Notes: a model not told the origin generated them from the sequence alone. 64,000 nucleotides of DNA from Furcasterigmium furcatum (GCA_001599815.1 BCIA01000001.1:3104934-3168933); one strand, 5' to 3'. Positions 11,265 to 23,842 are shown, counted from the first letter of the stretch. Program-made: numbers and translations.

Positions 11265-11962
11265 TCAGACGCAGGTCTCAAGCATCTTGTCAAGGACGCC
11301 TCTCAGGGTCTCGTTCTCCATGGCCGCGGCAACGCGCTCCCTGTCGGCAAGCTGCTTGTTGACTTGGTCGTCCTGGGCATGCGTGTTCTCCTTGATGCGG
11401 ACATCGATGCGGTAGTTGGGTGGCAGGGTATTCTCCAGCCGCACCCTGACGCCGAGACCAATCACAGTGGCCAAGGAACAATGGGTAATGGTTGGCGTGA
11501 TCTCAACCAGGACGGTCATCAACTCGTCAGGGTCGTTGTGCAGCGAAGGCGGAGGCGTGATGTGAATATCCGGGAGATTGACGACGGCCAGCTGACCCAG
11601 GGACAGCGGGTGCTCTGGATCAGAGATGGTGGAAATGAGATCTATCTGGCATCAGCGGATGCTCTCAACCGGCGGCATGTTCCGTGAGCTGCCAGTTGCG
11701 AGAGCAGGGACTCGGACTCACCATAAATTTCCTGCTCGTCGATGGGTTCCTCCGTCAGCTGTCCGTCCGAGGAATCCTCATCATCGAATGTCCAAGCGTC
11801 CGGGGCGGAATACGGCGGGAACATGTAGCTGGGCTTCCGGGTGACAATCTCCTCGTATATGGATTCGGGACCCTTGAACGACGCGCCTGCCTTGTTCCGA
11901 CGAGTCGGCAGCTGGGCAGCGTTCAGGATGGTGGGGTTGGCGTTGTCGAGACCTCTGTCCAT
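11265..11962 (-). CDS. CIA2: Cytosolic Fe-S cluster assembly factor, MIP18/FAM96 family (Cia2)
   Basis: Two exons, 11962-11722 and 11641-11265, encode 205 aa. The acceptor ATAG is chosen over a nearby CAG because only it restores the family signature EIYDLISTISDPEHP (residues about 78-92). The MIP18 domain continues with HNDPDELMTVLVEITPTI and THCSLATVIGLGVRVRL, whose cysteine is the reactive residue conserved in the family. The N-terminal 75 residues are variable and acidic, as in fungal orthologues. With Cia1 and Mms19, Cia2 delivers Fe-S clusters to cytosolic and nuclear apoproteins. Confidence 0.95.
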
Positions 11963-14900
11963 TTTGATTGCAGGGTTTTGGCGTCTGCTGATAAGTTGAC
12001 TGGTTTACTCGTGGCGCACGATTAATGAACCCGGGATCATGGGCCAGGCCAATATTGCGGGCTGGAGATTGCTGTTTAATTTGTGGTGAGGCGTGAGTAT
12101 CTCGAACAGGTGCATCTCTCCATTCTCGTCATGATGGATTCAATATTTGCCCCTCATGGAGGGGGATTAGTCATTGGGACAGAGTGGAGCACCTGTAGCC
12201 GTTATCGGCACTTGCCTGCACGTGTGATCTCAGGGCACGTGACGTCTGATGGCTGGGTGGGTCCTTCCCAAGATGGCAATCACTTCGTGACCAAGACACT
12301 GGATCTTCTGGGTCGCGCCTGCTGTCAGCCATGGCTGCAGCACCAAGGCAAGTGCTATCTGGTCAAATGGCGTTGCAATCTTGGAATTCATTGTCGGGGT
12401 CATCTCCGACGCCGTGGAGGACTGAAATGGCCACTGTCGTTCCCATGACTTCATCATCTCCCGCGGCCGTGTTCTCATCACGGGGATTTTCCAGCAAGCA
12501 ATAGCGCACCAGATATTGCCTATATTCATTCCCTGGATTCATGCGCCGAGATTCGCCCACCCTTCCAATCTAATCCCGCCAAGGCTGTCAATCGGGGCAC
12601 GGTTGATGGGCAGGGAAGCACGGATCGAGGCGATCCAGCGGCAACGACAGAAGCGAAATGGGGAGATCCTAAGGCCCTTGGTTTGCTTGGGCCCTGGGGC
12701 CCTGCATGGAAGCACGGGATGATTTTCTGGAACGCCCATGGAAATCGCCTTCGCCCGGATGCCGCCCTCTCCCGTCCGTTCCCGACCCTGCCCACCACGG
12801 AGCACTGCACAGGATCGGTCTCTTGCCCGGCCGCCCTGTCGGTTGCATTGTCTGGAAACGGATACAGGCACGCTGGCGAACCATAGGCTTTACTCACATC
12901 ATGCCAATCGCCCGCGATCAGATTCTCACCGTCTGCTGTGCCGTGCCGCCAGTATGGTCCTCGGCCGAGTGATTCCAAACGCAAGGCGATCCCGAGCCAC
13001 ACAACCTTATTCGGACATCACCAACCGCCATCGATGATGGGTGAAGCCCTGGGGAAATACACGCACGCATGCTGTCTGTCTGTACGATTATCGCCTAGCG
13101 TGCCATGGCTGCACCAGAGTCCCCCGTTGGTGGAGAGTGTGAAGCCAGAACGTCGGAGAAACTCATTTCTTACCTCGCGCGTCGATTTCTTACTGTGCCA
13201 TTCCACGCCACCCACCACCTCGTGTGCACGACTCGCTGGCTTGGGACGAGGCCCGCCTGCGCATGTGAGATGGCTCGAATGCCCTTGTCTGCTGGGCCAC
13301 ATCGCCATTGATTTCTTGTCAGCACGGGCATACACATCGATCCTTCGCCCCATCCTCCCTGGGCCACACGATCGTTCGCAGCGTCGCCCTAGCCGAATGA
13401 ATCGTGGACTAGCGGCCCAGGCCAATTTCAGAAGCTGCTAGCGCTCGAAGAACATTCGGCGCAGCTCCCCACAGCTCCATCTGGCTGAGGCCCGGGAGAG
13501 ACCAGATGACCGATGGAAGCTACCCGTTCCTGACAGCACTGGTGGCGTCGTGCTTGCTCCGAGGGCCAGAGAATCGGATCCGAGGCGCACACCGCTAAAC
13601 CGGTCCTCACTGATAGACAGGGGCACGCCTGTTGCGCGCTGAAACCTCCAGCGCACCAGATCCAGGTTCCTCTCCAGGCGATCCTGCCAAGGTCCGGCAA
13701 ATTCAAAAACGGCCAACTCCCAGCCACATCTGGCCTGATCGTCGATGGTCGCTGAGGAAGCCATCAAGCCATGATCAGAACCGGGAAAGGGGCGCACGAG
13801 CTTCAAATTGCACTCTTCCCAAACGGACGCAAGATGCAGACAGGAGCAGGAGGTACTTTCTGGGTACGAGACCCCGGTGGGGTCGGTTGTCCTCCCCTCG
13901 GCACACCCCCAGTCGCTCTCATCACTCATGGGGCTGCGATGACTTGGGTCTGCTTGACATGTGATGGAGACGTTTGGAACCATCAGATGCGCTCATTGAG
14001 GCACGACAGGCGGGAGCAGCCCCGCTTCTCATCCCAATTTCGTTTTCCCGGCTCCATGTCGGTATCGACAGACGGGTTACTTGCACACTGATTGACTGAC
14101 TAACCATCAGTCATGTCATAGTGCTCTGCCGGTTCCCTGGGTCGTGACTGACAAGGCTCAAGGGATCATCGGCGGGCTCTAAGCGTCCGAATCAGAGTGT
14201 GGGGTCGGCGTGTTTGGTCATTCAATCTCGACCTCTCCCGCCTTGCTGCGCGCGTGCTGACACTGCTCTGTGACAGAGAGGCGAGAACGTCAGTCTATGT
14301 AGGTACATTCGCATGACCAGAACCTGTCTGGACTTCGAAACCTCTGTTGCCATCCCACACGCTGGTTGGCCAGTGGGATGCCAAGCCATGGTGTGAGCCA
14401 GGGGAGTCAACTGCTCGATGTCGTGGGATCCACGTCCTCGACACCCTTTTCAGATGCCACCTCCCTGATCCAGGGCCACCTGTGGCCTCGCACCAAAGCA
14501 AGCCCGAGAAAGCCTACCTGCCAGGATGAACGTTCCCCCACGATGAACAGGGGCAACTGCTCGTGTGGTCCCCAGTGGTGGCGCCCCTGAACCTCTCTGT
14601 AGCAGAGCTAGCGTATCTGGCTTTCTTCTTCAGGTGCATGGACCTAGCCAGCCGGGAACGACCTTGCGTTCGTGGCAAGCGCAATTACTTGTACTTACTC
14701 GAGGTCAAGTCTTCTTGGCTCACGATCGAGTTCGTTGTACGTAGGACGAACATCGGACGGGAGGCAAAGCTGACGGCGCGAGGGCTCCCGCCGGCTTACC
14801 GCCGCGATCAACCTATTTCTGGCAGCTCCCTGAATCGCGAGGTCTTGCCCGGATGAGACATCGGCAAATATCATCGCCACTTGGACTTTCGGAGTAAAGG

Positions 14901-16835
14901 CAAAACGCCGTCGCTGTAGCTGAGATCGACGCATGGAGAAAAAATCGGAGCGCACTCGTTGGGCACGTATTGAACGCGCTTCCAGTCAAGCAAGTCCACA
15001 AGAAGCACCTGCAACCAGGGGGGATGGATACCCATGGTTCTCGTCGACGGCACTTGCCGGGCCACTCGCAACACGTTCTGCAGCAAGACCCAGGGCCGGA
15101 TCTCGGTCAATGTAACGCTGATGGAGTAAATCCGGACAGTGTCGCGCGCCACAGCGCAAGAAATAGGAGGTCCTCGCAAGAAACAGGAAAGGCCCAAAGC
15201 CCCCTTCGTCTTGAGTAGACGAGCGCCAATGTCAGCGACGACGTTAACCACGCGAGCATTCGTCGCGAGTTCCCGGGCCGACACACGCCACTGGGATGAA
15301 TTGAGTTGGCACCATCTTGGGGTCATCAACGCGTGGACGAGATTAGCGCCGTTCAGGGGCCATGTCTCGCCGAGTTCCCCCAGCCTGAGGCGCCTGTGGC
15401 AGCCCAGGACGTCGGGTACTTGCGAGGTACTTACGGGTGGGCAACACGCGGCAGGTAGAGTACCCACGACCATGGGACAGAAGCCGACGGACTTAGGAGT
15501 TCGACTGTGCCCCAACCCACCACACATCATCGATACCCCAACTTGGGCCGCCCACCTGATGACCTGGAACACAAGGGGATTAGGCGTACCCTAGCCAGCA
15601 GCCAACCAGCCCACTGAAGGTCGTCTCTCAAGCCACTTTTGTTCGACGGTAGCAACGTGACGAGCGCCTGGACGGCCGGCCGGGCCTCCTCCTCCTCATC
15701 ATCACCATCATCATGCCCATGCGGCAGGCTCCGGCGTCCTTCATCCTGCCACTCACTCACCTCGCGACACCCATTCTTGGCTGCCCTATCAGCCGTTCGA
15801 AGACAAGTTGAGCCGGAACAATCCTCGCGGACAGGGGCGCATTCCAGTCCGCGTCGCACCAGTCGCATGCACCCCTCATCGAGCCCTCCTACGTCGATTT
15901 AACACACCACCACGGTGCTCTGCGACTTCTTCTCGAACACGGCTTCGTCACGATTTCTGTCTCACGGCACATCAGTAACCCCTGGAAGCCAACCGCGCAG
16001 CTTACCTATGAGCCCTGCTCATCATCACCACCGAGTTGGCCAAGTCTATCGAGCTCTGTGAGGTACAGTACGCGCAAAACGACCAGCCCTTGCTGATCGG
16101 CGCACATCAAAGCCTGCCGGAGGAACCTCAACGCACTCGACCTTTCCCTTGTGATCCTACTACGACCCCCTGGTCAGCCGTTATCCGTCTTCCTCCCAAT
16201 AGATTGGTCTTGGTTTCCCCTGGGTCTTGTGAATGAGGAGTTACAGACACACCCGCATCCGCATCCGCACATCCCGGCCAGATACCCTTCCCCCCTCATC
16301 GACGACGGAGCCGGCGCTGGAAATCCGGCATCCCAGGTCTGCAAGGGCTAGGTGCCTGGCTCGGTCATCCACTTCTGAGTGCGATATGACCAGGCTCGTC
16401 ATTGCCAGATCTCGCCCCTCCTGTACCCCGGTCGTCCACCAAGGGTACCCTTCTTCTGTGTTCCTGGCACGACCGACCCATTCATAACAGTGCACCCGCT
16501 AGGTTCCCGTCCCACACGCACTCTCTCATCCATTAGTCTAGCCTTATCCCCGCTGCCGCCCGCCTGTCACGACGGGCCCTGGGGAGGAGAAGAAGCAAGA
16601 CTCACCCAGGCTCACCCCCGAGTCTCTTCCACTTCCTCCATCCCATCTCTGCGCCTACGCCAACTCTCGACGAGGCCGACATCGCCGTCGAGCCGACGAA
16701 CGTTCGGCGTTCATCTGGTGCGGACGGCCTTCAGGGGTGGAAGTTGATGAAAGATCGACCGAAGCAGTCTCACTGCGCCGCTGAGAGAGACAGAGAGGCC
16801 CTGCCGTTTCCTCTCCGATCCCGTCCCCGCCCGCC
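11963..16835. other. 4.9 kb gene-free region upstream of a Zn2Cys6 regulator
   Basis: No credible coding exon is present. The longest ORFs (for example 233 codons on the minus strand, 14871-15572) have no recognisable family and no codon bias like the neighbouring genes. A mixed TCC/TCA microsatellite lies at about 15688-15716. From about 15600 to 16830 the plus strand is rich in pyrimidines, as in fungal leaders, so part may be a long 5' leader of the downstream regulator. I see no transposon features. Confidence 0.55.
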
Positions 16836-19800
16836 ATGTCAAACGACCCTTCGGCGAGGCGCATCCTGCCTCAAAGCTCTCAGATGAGTTCGTTCGCCTT
16901 CCAGCCGCAGCAGCAGTTCCAGCCGCCGCGGGAGACTCAGAAGAGTGCGCACAAATTCCACGCCCTCTGCCAAGACAGCCCGATTTGCTGATATATCTGA
17001 ACCAGACTATGTCTTTGTGGACGAACATAACCGTCACAAGCGCTTGAAAGGTAGCGCCTATCCTGTCCTGAGCACACATACCTGCTTGTGTTCGCTGACC
17101 TTACACCCCTGCAGTGATGAGAGCTTGCGAGGGATGCCGAAGGAGGAAGATCAAGTGCGATGCCGCCACCACGAACACTTGGCCGTGTTCTGCTTGCATC
17201 CGACTACGACTGCACTGCGTGCGCCCTAATGGACAGTTCGACTCGGAAGGCTACGAGACGTCACCCTCTTCTAGCGACTATGCCAATCCTCCGCCGATGC
17301 AGGATAATTTCCGCCAGATGCCCATGGGACAGCCGCAGCAAGCTCCGATAATGCCGAATCCGGCGAAGCCCGGCCCTGCCATGTATGCTGCCCAGGCAGC
17401 TTATCCTGAAAACCCAAGTATCTACCAGCCTGTTGCCTATTCCGAATCACCAACAGGCCAGCAGAACTTTCCCTACGGCAATGTTGCGCCCCCAATGTCC
17501 GTCATGGGTGGCCAACAGTACGATCCCTCACAACACATGCCGAGCCCTCCGCACCAAGGCGGCGGCAAGGACGACGGCTCCCCCGAAGTCTATGGACATG
17601 ATGATTCTTACCAGCAGCAAGACCTTTCGGACCTGTTAGGCTCCCTCAGAGTCGATGAAGCAGGATCAGGTGAGTAGGCCCAGATGGGTTCGTACGTGCT
17701 TGACACTGACTCTTTCGCGCAGCACCGTATCTGAGGAACAAGGCCTCCTTTCGACACGAAGAAGAACCCGCTATTGAGGAGGAAGACGAGTTCAAAACGT
17801 CACTACCGCCGATGATGTCGACGCCGGGTCTCAAAATACGGATTCCGCCGGAGCTGATGCCGGACGACGAGACCGCGATGCACTATTTCGACCTTTACTT
17901 TGCACACGTCCACCCATACGTTCCAGTGTTGAGCAAGACACTCTTCTATCAGCAATGGGCGACGAAGAGGGAGTCGATTTCGCCGTTAATATTGGAGGTC
18001 ATTTTCGCCATCAGTGGACGCTTGGCAGACGAGCCAGCCCTGGGGCAGCAATGGCTAGCAATGGTTACCAGTATGTCGGACGAGAGCGCAAGCGCAAACA
18101 AAAACAAGACTAACTCGGTCCTAGGTCACGCTGATGCCTTCATGGATGTACCCCGTCTCAGCACCCTGCAGGCCCTGCTCATGATTCTCAAGGCGAGAGA
18201 GGCCGCGCCGAAGAGGGGCTACTACTACCGATCCTGGATGCTGGTGGTGCAGTGCGTACAGATGGCCAAGGATCTCGGCCTCCACGAGCACTACTACGAC
18301 CACGAAGTTGGCCGGCCCTGCGGGTCAAGCGCTCTCGAGTGCCAAATGAAGACGAGGATATGGCAGGCCACCTTTGTTTGTGAGGTCATGGTTGGGTCGC
18401 CTCAAGGTACGTGGCATCTGGGTCCATGAAGGCCATAGGAACACCTGCTGATTGCTGACTTTCGACAGGCCGCACTGATCTAGCTGTCGAACTTGACTCG
18501 GTTGATTTTAGTATTCCGAGACCCATTCCGGGGGGCGACGAGTCCGAGTATCACATATCTCGGAACTTCACGTACATGGCGCGCATTGTACAGACCATCA
18601 GCAAGATGAACCAGGTCTACGGTCGCCTCAAGAAAAAGAAGAAGGACTGGGCTGCTGATCCGGACTTCGTGCAACTCAACCCATCCTTGAATGCATGGCT
18701 GAACGACCTGCCAGGTGATCTCTCCGTCACCTTCCCACCCGACGGGTCCGCGCCTTGGCTCTCGAGCCCCTTCATCGGGAATATGCATTCCTATTACTAT
18801 CTGGCAATGATCCTGCTACACCGGCCTCAACTGGCGTTCCTGGATCCCAACGGGACGGACGGGCGATACAAACAGCACATGATGATCTGCTATTCCTCAG
18901 CCAAGGCATTGTGCCGATTGCAGGAGGCTGTGTTGGACTCGTTCGGACTGAGCGGCTTGCAGTGCATGCAGCGTGGATTCAGCTTCACCGTCTACGCCGG
19001 CCTGTGCTGCATTGTTCTTCATCTTGTGAGTTGGATCAGAAACGTGACCCGAAAGCTTACGCTGACCCTTGGGGAACAGGTTGCCATCACATCCCCGGAC
19101 CCCGAGTTGAATTCTGACGCGCGGGAGTTTTTCACGCGCCACATGCGAGTTCTGGAGAAGGTCATGTCTGCCTGGCCCATGACAGACCTGCAGAAACAAG
19201 TCGACGCTGTTCGAGAGGCGTTCTCCGCTGACACCAGGAAACCGTTTGTGCTCAAGCCGAGCTTTCCTTACGGAAGCCCGCACTCGTCCAACCAATCGAC
19301 CTCTCCACGAGCCGCGACCGGGTACCGACCATCGCACCTGGCACGGACAGCTTCTCTGGAGCACCAGTTGGACACACAGAACATTCATCAAACCCCGCAA
19401 GTCAGTTACACCAACCACCCCATCACACCACCAGTTTCCGCCGGACCTCTGGATACCAAGAGTGACTCGCCCGGTGTACAGTCCCTCGTCATGATGCCGA
19501 ATCAGCAAGGGTCTCAAGCGCCGGGGATGCCGCCCTCGATGCCGTTGGCGGATGCACCAGCCTGGAATCCCCAGCGCATTTTCGAGTAAGTCAAGGTCTA
19601 CCGCATTTCCCGAGTGCGACAACGGCGCTGACGATCATCCTCTCAGACAGTGGAATACGTCCTTTGGTACGCCTCCACCACAAGCACAGCCCACGAGCGT
19701 TCCCATCCAGCACACTTCGCTGAACGTCTCACCACCTCCAGGTCAACCCGAACCGACGACGATCCAAGACATGCAGGCGGCCAACGTCAGCATGCCCGTC

Positions 19801-19959
19801 GGCTCGCAGCAGATGCCGCAGCCGCAATACTCAGCCGCGCCAGTGCAGGCATTCGTGACGCCGGCCATGTGGCAGGAGTCGGTGGCCAGCGTCTACGAAG
19901 GAGGCATCAAGCGAGCCTGGGACTATGAGGGGGGTCCCATAATGAAGAGGCCTAGGTGA
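16836..19959 (+). CDS. Zn2Cys6 transcription factor with fungal-specific (MHR) domain
   Basis: Eight exons, 16836-16944, 17006-17050, 17115-17669, 17723-18070, 18125-18406, 18469-19025, 19080-19585 and 19647-19959, encode 904 aa. Residues 37-52 (NYVFVDEHNRHKRLK) lead into the binuclear cluster CEGCRRRKIKCDAATTNTWPCSACIRLRLHC (Cys-x2-Cys-x6-Cys; long loop; Cys-x2-Cys-x6-Cys). A Q/P/G-rich linker follows, and from about residue 250 the fungal-specific domain with STLQALLMILKAREAAPK. The C-terminal 200 residues are P/Q/S-rich and end MKRPR. Two introns (18071-18124, 19026-19079) are 54 nt and have no in-frame stop, so only their splice and branch sites reveal them. Targets are unknown. The long upstream region suggests complex regulation. 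Confidence 0.9.
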
Positions 19960-20842
19960 GCTGCCTTGCGAGAACACCTGGTGCCACCCCGGGCGCCCTA
20001 TTTCCGATTCATTTGAATCTTCCTGCATTTCCATGCATATATTTCATTCCTTACGCCGTAACCTTTGTACAACACAACCAGTGGAGGAGGTGTGGTTTCT
20101 CGAGATTTTTGGGGGAGGATGCCGTGGCAAGAAACACGGGAGCCGATTTCTCTCCGGGTACATGGTCATTAGGGATGCAGGCGGCATGCGAGGGCGTCGG
20201 CGTTCACTGGACGAGGGAGCAAAAGCGAACGGTTGGTCTTTCGTTGGTCATGGACGATGCGATGCCTATGGTTTTGTATGATTACACTGGAACGCTGAGC
20301 TGAGGACCTGCGGATGAAAACGGGGTGGCCTTGAGTGGAGGAGGATACGAGCCGGGCCGAGGGTACATACTTCTTCTTACCTACCCACACAATACTAATG
20401 CGCTCCTTGGTCCAAAGACTGGTTGTCCGTTGCCAACTGACTGAGAGCGAAGTGCCAGCCCCTGAGGAGAATTGGTGTCCGGCAATTGGCCAATGGGACG
20501 GGGGCAGTGACCTTCACCGAATTTCACCACGCAAGCACGTGGGCAGAAACGCGCGGACATGATTGGCTGGTATGTTGCCAAGGATCAGCGAGCTTCGATT
20601 TGGTTTAAAAGCTTCATCTCTTGCGCCGAAAGGTTTTCGCCCTTTCTCGACCTAGACCCTCGCAGCGTTGGAAAATTTCAAGAGGCGAGCGGCTTCGCGG
20701 ACTGTAGATAGCTAGTAAGCAAGAATAGAGAAGCAACCAACCAACGCGGACACTTAAGTCCCGGCTCCGAGACATCCTTATCGTCTCTCCACAACGTCAC
20801 TCGGAATCACCACCAAAGTTCCGTTTCCTCAACCTGAGCATC
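19960..20842. promoter_or_regulatory. Upstream region of the chromate-family transporter
   Basis: This 0.9 kb contains several CCAAT-type boxes: ATTGG at 20471-20475, the palindrome ATTGGCCAAT at 20485-20494 and ATTGG at 20562-20566. They lie 280-370 nt upstream of the transporter ATG. Such boxes bind the HAP/CBC complex in fungi. The first part is the 3' flank of the regulator gene. Confidence 0.5.
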
Positions 20843-22583
20843 ATGGCCATCCGTCGGTGGCCTGGTGCCGCGGCCTTTGACGACCTGGGCGGCCGGTTCG
20901 GAAGGACGATCCGCCAGAATTGGTACCTCGGATTCACCTCTTTTGGAGGGCCGCCGGTGCACTTCAAGATCGTAAGGCCGACCTGCGGTTCGCCGTGCTC
21001 AGCACGGATGCCTTGCACTGGACTGCATTGCTAACAATACGAGCCAGTTCCACGACAAGTTCGTCGACAAGCTGGGATGGATCAGCGAGCAGGTGGTGAG
21101 TTCCCGACGCAGACGGCCCGCAGGACTGTTCACAGAGTTGACCATGATGGCTGCAGTACCAGGAACTCTTCAGTGTGTGCCAGGCCTTCTCAGGCCCTGG
21201 CAGCACCAAAATGCATTACTGCATCACTCTTCTCCACGACGGCTTCTTGCCTGCTGTCCTTGGTTTCTTGATCTGGAGGTATGGTGCAGCAACATATGCA
21301 GACCATGAATGGCACCCGAGCTGACCAGGCCCCCTCGCAGTCTTCCGGGAGCCATCGGCATGTTTGCTCTCGGCCTCGGCGTGTCTAACATCGCCGACAC
21401 CCTTCCTCGCGCCGTCTACGCCCTCCTTACTGGCCTCAACGCTGCCACTGTCGGCACCGTCGCCCTTGCCGCCGTGCAGCTGTCCGACAAGGCTGCCACG
21501 GACACCCTCACTCGCGTCCTCGTTTTCCTCGGTGCTGCGGCTGGTCTCATGCACAATGCCCTCTGGTACTTCCCCCTCCTCATGTTCTTGGCCGGCATCA
21601 CCGCCGTGGTCCACGACTACCGCTGGCTCCACGGCCCCGTCAAGGCCGTCATCGGTGTCTTCCAGAAAGCCCGCCGCAACAAGGAGAGAGACCAGGTCGT
21701 GGAGGACGGGCAGCAGGGCACCGCCCAGAACCAGGACGACACGGTCGAGCTGCAGAACCGACAGGACACCAGCGGCGATAACACCAGCGCAGTCCGCCGC
21801 ACAACCTCAACCCGCTCGACCTCCACCGCCGCGGCCGCTGAGGACAACAACACGCCGGCCGAGACCGAGGTCGAACCCCGCGTCGTGCCCCCCTCGCACC
21901 AGCTCTCCATGTCCTGGAAATCCGGCCTCGCCCTCATCGTCCTCTTCCTCCTGTCCTTCGCAGTCATCATGGCCCTCCGCGGCGCCCTCCCCCGCCCGAC
22001 ACCCCGCCTCTTCGCCCTCTTCGCCAACATGTACCTCGCCGGAACGATCATCTTCGGCGGCGGGCCCGTCGTCATCCCCCTCCTGCGCGAGTACATCGTC
22101 GCAGAGGGCTGGGTCTCCCCCCGCGACTTCCTCATCGGCCTCGCCATCATCCAGGCCTTCCCCGGCCCCAACTTCAACTTCGCCGTGTACCTCGGCGCGC
22201 TCACCGCCGCCAGCGCCGGGCTCCACCCCGCCGCGGGCGCGGTCGTGGCGTGGATCGGCATCTTCGCCCCGGGGCTCATCACGGTCCACGGCACGGTGGG
22301 CATCTGGAGCGCCATCCGCGGGTGGCGGTGGGTCAGGTCGGGGCTGAGGGGGATCAACGCCGCGGCGGTGGGCCTGATCTACACGGCTGTGTATCGCCTG
22401 TGGGAGATCGGGTTCCTGGATGAGGGGTACGAGAGGGGCTCGAGCCTCGCGAGGGACCCGTGGTGGGTTGTCGTCACTGCCACGAGTTTCATGGGTGGAC
22501 ACTGGTTCGGGCTGAGCCCGCCTGTGGCCATTGTGATGGGAGGCGTGATGGGTATGATCTGGTATGGTGTCGTGTCGACTTGA
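20843..22583 (+). CDS. Chromate ion transporter (CHR family) membrane protein
   Basis: Four exons, 20843-20971, 21048-21095, 21157-21278 and 21341-22583, encode 513 aa. The final acceptor CGCAG is chosen because it gives WSLPGAIGM, the family pattern. The protein has the two-domain CHR layout. Domain one begins LGFTSFGGPPVHF and contains AFSGPGSTKMHY. Domain two begins ANMYLAGTIIFGGGPVVIPLL and contains IQAFPGPNFNFAVYLGA. About ten hydrophobic segments are visible. A hydrophilic cytosolic loop of about 90 residues, rich in Q, D, T and R, separates the halves. Bacterial members export chromate by exchange. In fungi the physiological anion is unclear, and sulfate or oxalate-type anions are possible. 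Confidence 0.93.
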
Positions 22584-22910
22584 GGTGGGGAGTGACAGCT
22601 GGCAGAATGAGAGTGGGTGAGATGGGACGCTGGTAGAAGTCGGTGAGTGAGTGCAAGACGGGAGAGATGGAGGTTCAGGGGAGGCGCATTGCTCAGGCGG
22701 TGGAGGGGACTTCGATTCACTGCTGCTTCTTGTCTCTGGGTTGTCCTGGATGGCAAGTTGTATTACCTCTTCTTTTTGTAATCTTGGCTTGTTGTACACG
22801 GAGGAGTATCTCGAAAACACGAAGCCCGTGGCTTCTCAGAATGTACATGGTCTCACTTGTCGCATACCATCGCAAGTACAACTCGCGATTCAGGACGCGG
22901 TCGCGTCATG
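22584..22910. other. Convergent intergenic region
   Basis: A 327 bp gap between two 3' ends. No gene or repeat was seen. Confidence 0.5.
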
Positions 22911-23842
22911 CTAGTCGACCAGCCCCCTCTGCTTCGCCGTCTTGCCAAGATACCGCTGAATGGCGTCCCAGATCCACCCATCCTGGACGGACTTGTCGTT
23001 GGGACAGGCGACGCCGAACCTCGATACGGGCCGGAAGTTGTACCACCTCTGTCCCGCCGTGAGGTGGCTGACATCCCTCTTCCACTGGACGAGTCCATCC
23101 CACTCCTTGGCGGGCTTCAGCTCGAGGAAGGTGGTGTGAGAGACGCGGGGGCGGGTGAGGGCGTTCAGCGTGATGAGCCTGAGCTGGGTGTTCGGTGGCG
23201 GGCTGGAGCGGATGAAGCGCTCGAGGTGCTGGCGGGAGACGCGGGCGGTAGACGGCAGGCGGATGAAGGCGTAGGCGAGGAAGGGGTGGGAGGCGTACGC
23301 CATGAAAACGAAGGGCACAGAACCGCAGATGGCGTCTGCAGATGGCGGTTAGCATGTGCTCGACCGGCGGAGTTCATTGGCCGAGTGAGACAGGGAGGGG
23401 AGGGAACGGACAAGTTGCTACCCGGAAGTAGGAGGGTTCTGGGCTATAAATCTCGTTGGGGATGACGACGAGGAAGAAAAAGGCCGCGAGGAAGACGGTG
23501 GTCATCTTGGTGAAGGAGAGGAAGAGGAGACGGTTCCGGCCGGCCCAGTAGATGAGGAGATATTCGGGGATGTCTGCGGAGACGTCGGTCAGTGAATGCC
23601 GCTTTCACGCGGCCCTGGAACGAGGGAGGCTTACATGACTTTGGCACGGTCGATACATCTTCCACGAGGTTCTTGGGTTTGATAGCTCGTCTAGGCAGTG
23701 AGACGGTGAGTGGCCGTGATTTGGTGAAAGCTGTCCGGAGGAGCGGCCTCAGCGATCGCAACGTCGCAGGTCGGACTGGTAATGAAGCGGCGGAGATGCC
23801 CACCGCCGTAGCTCGGCAGACAAATAACCTGAGTAGGGCCAT
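22911..23842 (-). CDS. Putative mitochondrial inner-membrane protein with two transmembrane segments
   Basis: Three exons, 23842-23635, 23573-23412 and 23335-22911, give 264 aa. The N-terminus MALLRLFVCRATAVG is rich in Arg, Ala, Leu and Ser with no acidic residue for about 55 positions, typical of a mitochondrial presequence. The mature part has YIPEYLLIYWAGRNR, then a hydrophobic segment (FLAAFFFLVVI) and a second one (VPFVFMAYASHPFLAYAF). A soluble C-terminus follows with FRPVSRFGVACPNDKSVQDG. The layout (presequence, helical pair, soluble tail) resembles TMEM70/TMEM223-type proteins; that is inference. Intron 2 must use a GTCCGT donor to keep frame, so that junction is uncertain. Confidence 0.65.

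Noticed and set aside
14871..15572. 233-codon minus-strand ORF in the long gene-free region
   Set aside because: No recognisable domain, no codon bias like neighbouring genes, and overlapped by an equally open frame on the other strand.
15688..15716. TCC/TCA microsatellite, and similar short simple repeats at 24993-25017 and 51556-51576
   Set aside because: Ordinary simple-sequence DNA with no sign of function or of a CRISPR-like array.
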